Source of the DNA: a virus
IMG/VR virus record: IMGVR_UViG_3300046453_000187
Coordinates: 1-56,786 of that record
DNA length: 56,786 nucleotides
Strand: one strand, 5' to 3'
The notes below the pieces were generated by a model that was not told the origin of the DNA, ran no database searches, and worked only from the letters and a program-made list of their open reading frames with translations. Of this stretch, positions 50,357 to 56,786 are shown one piece after another; positions within the stretch are counted from its first letter, which is position 1; each line of letters begins with the position of its first letter. The position numbers and the translations under genes are program-made.

Positions 50357-50754
50357 CATCCCTCCCTGGCCTTTCCCGCGAAAGCCGCTGCCTTGTTGAA
50401 CTGCCCAAACCCAGATCGCGACTGGGTTACGTAGGCGACTCCTTTGTCAGCATCAACAGCCCATACCTCGGTGTTTGATTGAGGTGTGGCATACACATAG
50501 ATGATCATTGAGTCGCTTATGCGGATCATCTTCCCCTCGCTATAGGAGGAGGGAGACCCGGCCACTTGGACGGAAGGGTTTTCGCTGATTCTCAGCACAA
50601 ATACGCTCGTGCTGAATCCGTCCTTGGTGAACTCATAGCCGTCCGAGGCGGAAGCTGAGGCACCTTTCAGGTCAGTTATTATCCAGCAGCTATCAGCAGA
50701 TGCCTGGCCTGCAGCGAGCAGGAGAGCGAGCCCAGCCAACAAATTCCATTTCAT
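50353..50754 (-). CDS. Secreted protein on the opposite strand (moron)
   Basis: A 133-residue protein with a clear signal peptide (MKWNLLAGLALLLAAGQASA). The mature protein is beta-rich with two cysteines that could pair (near the mature start and at the C-terminal end). It is antisense to the late genes and needs its own promoter, so lysogenic expression is likely. Function unknown. Confidence 0.7.
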   Translation of the reverse strand: MKWNLLAGLALLLAAGQASADSCWIITDLKGASASASDGYEFTKDGFSTSVFVLRISENPSVQVAGSPSSYSEGKMIRISDSMIIYVYATPQSNTEVWAVDADKGVAYVTQSRSGFGQFNKAAAFAGKAREGC

Positions 50755-50914
50755 AAATCGTCCTTGGCTGATATTCAGTTTCTATTTTTGCCATGATAGC
50801 CGTATCTTCGGCATATGGATGAGCTCACGTACCGTCCGTCGAATCACCTAGCGAGTCGATTCACGGCCCGTGCAGCCTACAAAGCACTCAGCCCAGATTC
50901 GATTTACACATATA

Positions 50915-50967
50915 TTGACAATGTCAGGTTGCGCATTAGTATGACGCGACCTATAACTATTATAGGT
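50915..50967 (+). promoter_or_regulatory. Promoter and palindromic operator of the toxin-antitoxin pair
   Basis: TTGACA (50915-50920), 16 bases, TAGTAT (50937-50942), then a perfect palindrome ACCTATAA-CTA-TTATAGGT (50949-50967). The palindrome ends five bases before the toxin ATG and contains the only ribosome-site-like bases, so repressor binding could block both transcription and translation starts. Confidence 0.65.
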
Positions 50968-50971
50968 AGAT

Positions 50972-51289
50972 ATGAGCATACCATCTGCACCATGGACGAC
51001 AGCGCAGCTAGAGAAGATGGTGAATCAGCTCTCAATGACCTCTGCGAACGTGGCGTTAACCGACCATTTCATGGACAGGCTTTTGCAGAGAGGCATCACT
51101 CTGGATGAAGCGTTCAGGTGTATGCAGAGGGGCGTCATTGTCAGAGGGCCAACGTTTAACCCGACCTACGGAACATTTGAATTCCGAATGGAAGAGAAAA
51201 AGCCCAACGACATAGTTTGCGTCGCCCTGGCGATCGCTCCGCTGGCTAATCCCGCTGGCACCATAGCTTTGACAGCTTGGGAGATATGA
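50972..51289 (+). CDS. DUF4258-like putative toxin
   Basis: A 105-residue protein. The core LTDHFMDRLLQRGITLDEAFRCMQRG fits the DUF4258 family (H-x3-R-x2-R-G-I), small RelE/MqsR-like putative toxins. Followed two bases later by an HTH gene, the order toxin then antitoxin. Confidence 0.72.
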   Translation: MSIPSAPWTTAQLEKMVNQLSMTSANVALTDHFMDRLLQRGITLDEAFRCMQRGVIVRGPTFNPTYGTFEFRMEEKKPNDIVCVALAIAPLANPAGTIALTAWEI

Positions 51290-51291
51290 AA

Positions 51292-51729
51292 ATGTTTGAA
51301 TATAAGGGTTGTGGCTTCAGGGGTGTTTTCCTGGAGGATGGATATACCGTCGTGGACACGCCCTACGGAAGTGGCGTGACAATCACCGACATCGACAGGT
51401 TGCATGCAGCAATCGCAGACGAGCTCATCGAGCAAGAACATGAAATGACTGGGCAGCAGTTCCGGTTCTTGCGCAAGCAATTGGGAATGACCCAAGAAGA
51501 CTTGACGCCGCTATTCGGCGTTGATGTTCAGACGATAGCGAACTGGGAAAAGAGACAGGAGGGCGTTATTCCTCGGACGTCCAGCCTTGCCATGCGTTAC
51601 GTCTATAAGATGGTTAACGGGCGCGGACTCGACTGCCTGTATGTGCAGCAGAGAGCTATTGAGACTGAGGGAATTGTGTTCGCCCACGCGAATGACGAAT
51701 GGCTTGAGAAAAAAGAAGAATGCGCTTAA
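51292..51729 (+). CDS. HTH antitoxin partner
   Basis: A 145-residue protein with a C-terminal XRE-type helix-turn-helix (FRFLRKQLGMTQEDLTPLFG ... QTIANWEKRQ) and an N-terminal region that probably binds the toxin. The layout resembles MqsA without its zinc cysteines. ATG at 51292 has GGGAG; 51286 is possible. Likely autoregulates through the palindrome upstream of the toxin. Confidence 0.78.
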   Translation: MFEYKGCGFRGVFLEDGYTVVDTPYGSGVTITDIDRLHAAIADELIEQEHEMTGQQFRFLRKQLGMTQEDLTPLFGVDVQTIANWEKRQEGVIPRTSSLAMRYVYKMVNGRGLDCLYVQQRAIETEGIVFAHANDEWLEKKEECA

Positions 51730-51734
51730 TCATC

Positions 51735-51760
51735 AACCCGGCAGAATAGCCGGGTTTTTT
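51735..51760 (+). terminator. Rho-independent terminator after the toxin-antitoxin pair
   Basis: AACCCGGC-AGAATA-GCCGGGTT followed by TTTT. It ends the TA unit; late motif G starts 17 bases on. Confidence 0.9.
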
Positions 51761-51776
51761 GTGTCATCTGTTTTTG

Positions 51777-51800
51777 TTGCCCGGCTAGTCCAGTCACATA
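51777..51800 (+). promoter_or_regulatory. Late-motif copy G, before the tail-fibre operon
   Basis: TTG at 51777-51779, 12 bases, AGTCACATA at 51792-51800; 28 bases before the next ATG. Follows a terminator, as copy D does. Confidence 0.75.
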
Positions 51801-51828
51801 CGCTCACCGGAAATCGCTGGAGATTTCC

Positions 51829-52434
51829 ATGGGCGCACCTGTCGTCGACATCAATATCGTCAAGGGCAAGACCTTCGAGTTCATGTACCGCTATGCGGAC
51901 GAGGAACTGGTCTACCTGCCGATTTCTGGAATGCCCAGCACTGCTCCTGTTCGCCTGACGGTTGTCTCCCACGGCATTCCTGACGGCTGGCCCGTACGCA
52001 TTGAATCCCTCCGCCATCCAGTCGAGCTAAATAACTCAAGTGACGACTGCTACATCGCCACTTCGGTAGATCCGGACACCATCGAGCTAAACGCTGTACG
52101 TGCTGATGGCTGGCGCCCTTACACGTCAGGCGGCCTGGTCATCTTCAATCGTCCATTCGACCTGACAGATTGCTCTGCGAGGATGCAGATTCGATCTCGT
52201 GTTAACGGCCCGATCCTCATCTCGGCATCGTCAGAGCCGCTCCTCGGTGCTGACGGAGAGATAGAGGTTGATCCCGATCTGGCCGCATTGGTCGTTCGCT
52301 TCTCACCAGTAGTGACGGCCGATATCGAATGGCTTCGCGGCGTTTATGATCTCGAACTGCTTACCCCATCTGGCGACATCTACCCCATTACAGCGATCAG
52401 CAAGGTCTCTGTAGGTGCGGAGGTGACCAGGTGA
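51829..52434 (+). CDS. Tail or baseplate-region protein
   Basis: A 201-residue protein (MGAPVVDINIVKGKTFEFMY) with a beta-rich fold. FDLTDCSARMQIRS is a pattern recurring in phage proteins preceding fibre genes. First gene after motif G; function inferred from position. Confidence 0.68.
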   Translation: MGAPVVDINIVKGKTFEFMYRYADEELVYLPISGMPSTAPVRLTVVSHGIPDGWPVRIESLRHPVELNNSSDDCYIATSVDPDTIELNAVRADGWRPYTSGGLVIFNRPFDLTDCSARMQIRSRVNGPILISASSEPLLGADGEIEVDPDLAALVVRFSPVVTADIEWLRGVYDLELLTPSGDIYPITAISKVSVGAEVTR

Positions 52435-52898
52435 ATTCAGCATTCGTTATTAGAGGCTCCGAAGGCTGCAGCCTGCGTCGTGATAGTGGTGCATTCACGA
52501 TCATGGCAGGCCAGCGTGGCCGCCAAGGGCGCCCGGGCACAGACAGCGGGGGAGGCGTTCAAGTCGTAATCCGCCAAGCGGGCGAGACCGTGAGCGCTCT
52601 CCGCGTTGTTTACGAGAGCGAGTCAAAAGCCTATCTCGTCGACCCGAATACAGACTCAGTGCATCTGGCTCTCGGCGTAACGCTCACATCAAGCGCTCCT
52701 GACGGCGAACTCAGCATTCAAACCCAAGGATTCATTGATGACCCTGCATGGTCTTGGGCAGAAGGTCTTGTTTGGTGCGGCTCCGGCGGAGCCTTGACTC
52801 AAACGCCACCCGAAACCGGCTGGGATTTTGTAATCGGATTCGCAACAAGCCCAACACGGCTTTATATCGACTTAAACGAGCCAGTGCTACTGGCGTAG
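52431..52898 (+). CDS. Tail-region protein
   Basis: A 155-residue protein with a short collagen-like or flexible segment (GQRGRQGRPGTDSGGG) followed by a beta-rich region. Coupled to the previous gene. Possibly a fibre-base component; not recognised further. Confidence 0.65.
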   Translation: MNSAFVIRGSEGCSLRRDSGAFTIMAGQRGRQGRPGTDSGGGVQVVIRQAGETVSALRVVYESESKAYLVDPNTDSVHLALGVTLTSSAPDGELSIQTQGFIDDPAWSWAEGLVWCGSGGALTQTPPETGWDFVIGFATSPTRLYIDLNEPVLLA

Positions 52899-52908
52899 GA
52901 GAGCAGTA

Positions 52909-53427
52909 ATGGCTGGCAAAAAATACCAAACACGCGTAGCGGGTCAGAACGTACTGGTCGCAGCTACTCAGGTTTCGGCAGGTGCTGCGAACGCGGGCGA
53001 CCTCGTTGCGTTGGGCAGCGACGGCAAGATCGACTCTTCCATGGTCACCGGCGGTTCCGGTCCATCGACTACGCCGTATGTGGCGAGCGAGGCCATCGGC
53101 GCGGGCAAGTTCGTGAACATCTACTCGAACGCGGGCACGATGAACATCCGCTTGGCTGACAACTCGAACGCTCGTCCGGCGCACGGTTTCGTGATCGCAG
53201 CAGTGGCGAACGCGGGTACGGGTTCGGTCTACGAACTGGACGCGGTCAACACTGCGCTGACTGGGCTTACTCCCGGGTCCAACTACTTCCTCGGCACCGC
53301 AGGCGGGGCAATCACCCCAGCACTGGACGCGGCAACTGCCACTACTGGGAGCATCGACCAGAAGCTTGGCTTCGCTAAGTCGACGTCCGAGTTGAAGACA
53401 GACGACTACGAATACGTGGTGCTCTGA
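52909..53427 (+). CDS. Virion surface protein, beta-rich
   Basis: A 172-residue Ala/Gly-rich protein (ASEAIGAGKFVNIYS ... RPAHGFVIAAVANAGTG). The pattern is seen in phage decoration or head-fibre proteins with capsid-cement-like folds. AGGAG precedes the ATG; one-base overlap with the fibre gene. Confidence 0.65.
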   Translation: MAGKKYQTRVAGQNVLVAATQVSAGAANAGDLVALGSDGKIDSSMVTGGSGPSTTPYVASEAIGAGKFVNIYSNAGTMNIRLADNSNARPAHGFVIAAVANAGTGSVYELDAVNTALTGLTPGSNYFLGTAGGAITPALDAATATTGSIDQKLGFAKSTSELKTDDYEYVVL

Positions 53428-55499
53428 TGGCACGCCGCAAGCCGATAGCGCGCGTAGGCGGTCAGGCCACTCAATTACCGGTGGGCGACTCCCTGCAGCT
53501 CACAGGCGCGCTTGACGACCCTTCGGCGCAGACACTTGCGAGCGCCGCAACGGTAGACATCGGCGCTTCTACCTCCAGTCTTATCCGAATCTCGGGTACA
53601 ACGGCAATCACGTCACTGGGGACAGCTCCGGCCGGCATCCGGCGAAAGCTGCTGTTCGTCTCTTCGGGTGTGGTGCTGACGTACAACGCCGCGACGCTGC
53701 AGTTGCCGACCAGCGCGAACATAACTGCCGCTGCCAACGACACCGTGGATGCGTATTCGCTCGGCAGCGGTAACTGGCTGCTGCACGGGTACCAGCGGTT
53801 CAGCGGGGCTGCGCTGTCTGGAGCGAGTGGGAACAGTAACGTGTTCGGTGAGCTGCGCACCCTGCCAAGCCGCTCGATCACGGTCCCGGGCATTCCGTAT
53901 GCCGACGGGCAGCTTATCTCCAGTGCGTCGACGCTGTACCCCGACGTGGTAACAAACCTCAAAAGCGCCACGCCCTCAGTGCCCGTGACGACCCCGGCAC
54001 TCTGGCTGTCTGATCCGACCCTGAGGGCGTGCTGGGCGTATGACCAAACAAACGACCAGATCCGGGTACCGGACCTTAATGGCAAGGCCTCCGGATCTAT
54101 CGGCCCGCTCATGTTCAGGGCGGACGGCTCTCTTGGTTTTGCGGCAGGCAAGATCCGTCAGGATCAGCTTCAGAACATCACTGGCACGATCGACGAGGGC
54201 GGAGCGAAGTTAACTACCGCGTCAGGTACAACCGGTGCGTTCGCCCCGGCAGCAGCAAGCACGGCCAACCGGCCGAGCCCTGCATCTAGTCAAGGCTATG
54301 CGATCACATTTGACGCTTCGCGGGTAGCCCGTACTGGCACCGAGACATTCCCAACTCACTTCGTCGGGGTCTGGGGTGTAGTTCTGTTTGGAGCAGTGAT
54401 CAACGCAGGCTCTGTAGACGCCGCAGCACTGGCCACAAAGGTAGCAAACCTCGAATCCAGCCTGAGTAAAGCTGTGTTTGGTGAAATGCGGTCGCTGCCC
54501 AGCCGCAACATTACCCAGCCAGGGATCGTTTACGCAGACGGCCAGTTACTAAGCAACGCATCGACCCAGTACCCGGATGCGTACGCTGCGCTCCAGCTCG
54601 CCACGCCCCCTGTGCCCGTTACGACGGCTGCGCTGTGGTTGTCAGACCCTACGCTTCGCGGGTGCTGGGCAGTTGATACGGCGAACAACCAGATCAGGGT
54701 TCCTGACCTCAACGGAAAAGTAGCCGGTTCAATTGGCCCGGTGATGTTCCGTGCTGACGGCACTTTAGGTTTTGCACCTGGCAATATTCGACAGGACCAG
54801 ATTCAGAACATAGTGGGCCAAGCTGGTACAGACGCAACAGCGGGACTGCTACGTCCTAATGCACCCTTGAGCGGGGCATTTACTAAAGGGACTTCTCGGG
54901 CGAACGTCCCTACTTATGGTGCAGCAGCGGGGATGTCCGATCTTCGATTCGATGCATCCCTCGTTGCTCGTACAGGTACAGAAACCTTCCCAACCCACGT
55001 AGTCGGTGTGTGGGGGGTTGTGCTCTTCGGCGCGGTTATCAACGCCGGTGCAGCCGACGCAGCTGCACTGGCTACCAGCTACGCGAGTTTGTCGAGTCGC
55101 GTTCAGACGCTGGAAGGTGCTTCCGTGGGAGGCGTCGACTACGTTCTGCTCTACCCCGGCGGTACATCTACTTCTCCGGACGAAATAAACACAAACGTTA
55201 TAAAAGGGCCTATAGCGAACCCGTTTCCCGGTCACCCCGTGATCCTAAAGGTCGAGGTATACGGAACTACCACGGCTACCGGCGGCGAGTGGGCTGACAT
55301 AGGCTTTATCGGGATAGCAGGGGCTACCGGCACTTACGGCGTGCGCGCTTTCCATCACTGGTTTGCCGACACTATATTTATAAGAAGCGGGTCTGGCGCA
55401 GTGACCCTGCCAGCGGCGTCCCAGGGCACCAACTTCACTAACACCGCTACCATAGCCGGTATGATGTACAGGCTTCACGTATGGAGGGTAAAAGGATGA
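53427..55499 (+). CDS. Tail fibre with an internal tandem duplication
   Basis: A 690-residue fibre. Residues 1-135 look like an attachment region. Two consecutive modules of about 205 residues follow (about 139-345 and 350-556), each starting VFGE-L/M-R-LPSR, containing ALWLSDPTLR, DLNGK, GSIGP, FRADG, GFA, IRQDQ, and ending HxVGVWGVVLFGAVINAG. They resemble collar/receptor-binding fibre tips of Pseudomonas phages. A different C-terminal domain (about 560-690) may be the receptor-binding tip. Confidence 0.82.
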   Translation: MARRKPIARVGGQATQLPVGDSLQLTGALDDPSAQTLASAATVDIGASTSSLIRISGTTAITSLGTAPAGIRRKLLFVSSGVVLTYNAATLQLPTSANITAAANDTVDAYSLGSGNWLLHGYQRFSGAALSGASGNSNVFGELRTLPSRSITVPGIPYADGQLISSASTLYPDVVTNLKSATPSVPVTTPALWLSDPTLRACWAYDQTNDQIRVPDLNGKASGSIGPLMFRADGSLGFAAGKIRQDQLQNITGTIDEGGAKLTTASGTTGAFAPAAASTANRPSPASSQGYAITFDASRVARTGTETFPTHFVGVWGVVLFGAVINAGSVDAAALATKVANLESSLSKAVFGEMRSLPSRNITQPGIVYADGQLLSNASTQYPDAYAALQLATPPVPVTTAALWLSDPTLRGCWAVDTANNQIRVPDLNGKVAGSIGPVMFRADGTLGFAPGNIRQDQIQNIVGQAGTDATAGLLRPNAPLSGAFTKGTSRANVPTYGAAAGMSDLRFDASLVARTGTETFPTHVVGVWGVVLFGAVINAGAADAAALATSYASLSSRVQTLEGASVGGVDYVLLYPGGTSTSPDEINTNVIKGPIANPFPGHPVILKVEVYGTTTATGGEWADIGFIGIAGATGTYGVRAFHHWFADTIFIRSGSGAVTLPAASQGTNFTNTATIAGMMYRLHVWRVKG

Positions 55500-56005
55500 G
55501 ATATTGGGCTTTGCTCGGCGAGAACCTAGTGTACGAATCTATGGTTTCTCCCGGACCTGACTTCATCGAGATGTCAGGTCCGAGACCGAACGACGAGAAT
55601 ACCACCCGGTACACGGCGCAAGCCGACGGTACATGGAAGATCGTCGTAACGAAGGCAGAGGCCATCGCAGCGCTGAACGCAGATTTCGAAGCGGCAGGTA
55701 CGCGTGCGACCGCGGGCTGGCCGGAGTTTGAAATCCAGACCTGGTCCATCCAGGCGGAAGAGGCGAGGCAGTGGACAGCTGCAGCTACTGCAGACAAACC
55801 GCCAACTCCTTTCCTCACTCAGTTATGGACCGACCGCAAAGCGCTCGGCTGGACGGAAGAATTTAGCGCTTTGGTTGCCCGGGTGATTAGCAACAACGCA
55901 GCGTACGTCCTCGCTACCGCCAACCTGCTGGCTATTCGGCACTCGGCGGAGCGAGACATCAATGCCGTATCAGAACCAGCATCAGTTACATGGGCGTTTC
56001 CGTAG
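55496..56005 (+). CDS. Tail fibre assembly-like protein
   Basis: A 169-residue protein starting at an ATGA overlap with the fibre gene (MRYWALLGENLVYE). DUF4376/fibre-assembly-like parts include FEIQTWSIQAEEARQW and the C-terminal helices ISNNAAYVLATANL and IRHSAERDIN. It probably chaperones folding of the fibre encoded immediately upstream. Confidence 0.75.
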   Translation: MRYWALLGENLVYESMVSPGPDFIEMSGPRPNDENTTRYTAQADGTWKIVVTKAEAIAALNADFEAAGTRATAGWPEFEIQTWSIQAEEARQWTAAATADKPPTPFLTQLWTDRKALGWTEEFSALVARVISNNAAYVLATANLLAIRHSAERDINAVSEPASVTWAFP

Positions 56006-56172
56006 GTCGCCATTTCTGCGATCTCAGCCGTGAAATTAAATGGTTTGAACTGAACCTCTCGCTCAGATCGAGAAGATTGGCCTGGTAATCGCTACATCCT
56101 AAAGCGCGCTGATGTGGTCGTGCACAGGAACAAGACCAATATGGTCTTCCGTCAGAAACCCCTCATCCAATA

Positions 56173-56215
56173 TTGACCAGCCCATATCCAGAAGAAATAC
56201 TGTATGCACATACAG
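56173..56215 (+). promoter_or_regulatory. SOS promoter with a perfect LexA box
   Basis: CTGTATGCACATACAG (56200-56215) matches CTGT-N8-ACAG exactly. It overlaps the end of a likely -10 (AATACT, 56196-56201) with TTGACC (56173-56178) 17 bases before. Host LexA should repress the two genes downstream until DNA damage. Confidence 0.82.
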
Positions 56216-56230
56216 TATCTGGTAAAGGCA

Positions 56231-56527
56231 ATGCATTACCTCATCGTCCGGCGACGTCACTTTGGTGTGGCTATTGAAAAGATCGAGCTCAGAAAGATCG
56301 AGCCGGTTCGTGCTGATATCCAGATAACCGAGATACCGAACGATCGGCTTGGCCGGACCACCATCAGTGCCTGGCTATTCAGCAGCGCACCGAATGCACC
56401 GGATATCCTGCCTCCGCTTCTTGATGTTCGCATAACCAGCATGGCGACCAACGGAATGAGCCTGAGTGGAGTAGAGCAGATCGGTGATGCGTTCTACGCG
56501 CAGTCGTGGTGGTGCCGGATTGAGTAG
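56231..56527 (+). CDS. LexA-controlled hypothetical protein
   Basis: A 98-residue protein (MHYLIVRRRHFGVAIEKIEL). The start at 56231 is chosen because an earlier one would lie in the LexA box; AAAGGC is upstream. A mixed alpha/beta sequence with no family I can name. It is the first gene behind the SOS box, so induced with the prophage. Confidence 0.68.
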   Translation: MHYLIVRRRHFGVAIEKIELRKIEPVRADIQITEIPNDRLGRTTISAWLFSSAPNAPDILPPLLDVRITSMATNGMSLSGVEQIGDAFYAQSWWCRIE

Positions 56528-56786
56528 CTATATAAAGGAAGGTGCGCTTTCGGAGTGGGAGAAGGGCATCAAGGATCAGATGGCGTTTCTTGCTGAGTCG
56601 GATCAGCATCGGAACAAGATGCTCGGGCTTGCGCATGAAGCGTACCGGGTGAGGGCGATCGATAGCGATCAACTGTCGGATATGCTCGAGTGGCTGGATT
56701 CCGCCAGAGTTTGGGCTGAGGTTGAATTGTCTGAAGCGGAGAGGATTGGTTTGTTCGTTGGCAGGACGCCGGGGAAGGGTGCGTGA
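56520..56786 (+). CDS. LexA-operon second gene, hypothetical
   Basis: An 88-residue helical acidic protein. A TTG start (MSSYIKEGALSEWEKG) overlapping the previous stop is the likeliest; no better start is near. Middle part LAHEAYRVRAIDSDQLSDML. It ends at the last base of the window. Function unknown. Confidence 0.6.
   Translation: MSSYIKEGALSEWEKGIKDQMAFLAESDQHRNKMLGLAHEAYRVRAIDSDQLSDMLEWLDSARVWAEVELSEAERIGLFVGRTPGKGA

Noticed and set aside
52732-54151. Leftward ORFs of 233 and 226 codons opposite the fibre region
   Set aside because: Antisense shadows of the beta-rich fibre genes; Arg/Cys/Val-rich, not protein-like.
53427-56005. Diversity-generating retroelement near the tail fibre
   Set aside because: Considered because F116/BPP-1-like phages can carry one; no reverse transcriptase or template repeat is present in the window.
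56072-56100. TTG-N12-CTACATCCT as another late-motif copy
   Set aside because: Only the TTG and ACAT agree; the conserved AGTCACATA is absent.
1-56786. CRISPR arrays, tRNA genes, insertion sequences and att core repeats
   Set aside because: No regularly spaced repeats, cloverleaf sequences or transposase genes were seen; the ends appear trimmed to gene boundaries, so att cores cannot be identified.

Overview
The window is an almost complete temperate phage genome (prophage), most likely of a fluorescent or plant-associated Pseudomonas. It starts at the stop codon of a leftward tyrosine integrase and ends at the stop codon of an SOS-boxed accessory gene. The host assignment is inference from family resemblance: the repressor/Cro type, the HicB style, Nin-region genes and base composition. 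The virion genes are of podovirus type: P22-like portal, N4-gp56-like capsid, large internal virion proteins, and no sheath, tube or tape-measure gene. This resembles Pseudomonas F116-like phages.

Left arm (1-15.6 kb, mostly leftward): integrase with an overlapping excisionase-like gene, then many small accessory genes, a C5 DNA methyltransferase, a PAPS-reductase-like protein, an HNH protein, and a recombination module (SSB, YqaJ-type exonuclease, ERF annealing protein, coiled-coil protein). Four rightward genes are wedged in, including a SLATT-type membrane protein (5582-6229). A stretch of about 0.9 kb (13.8-14.8 kb) has no large gene. It holds very small or broken ORFs and an 18-bp perfect inverted repeat enclosing a structured segment.

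Immunity region (15.6-19.0 kb): a leftward promoter with two operators and a boxA/hairpin nut-like site; a repressor operon reading leftward (CI-like repressor, HipA-like kinase, 306-residue partner) ending at a strong terminator; three more operators of the same TTACC-N4-GGTAA family; and a rightward Cro-like gene. The kinase and its partner sit where lambda carries rexAB, so they are probably expressed in the lysogen.

Right early region (19.0-24.8 kb): Rha/KilAC antirepressor, replication initiator, DnaC-like loader, and Nin-type genes (NinX, NinB, NinG). A small HTH protein occupies the lambda Q position.

Late region (25.1-56.0 kb): two holin-like proteins, endolysin, nested spanins and small terminase. 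An accessory block between the terminase genes carries hicAB with an extended HicB, a secreted protein and an Acb2-like cyclic-nucleotide sponge. Large terminase, portal, scaffold, capsid, connectors, virion proteins, a toxin-antitoxin pair, a tail fibre with an internal tandem duplication and a fibre-assembly-like gene follow. A 24-bp motif, TTG-N12-AGTCACATA, recurs before the late transcription units: five perfect copies and two near copies, two of them back to back in divergent orientation. I read it as the phage late promoter or activator site. The right end has a perfect LexA box followed by two small genes.
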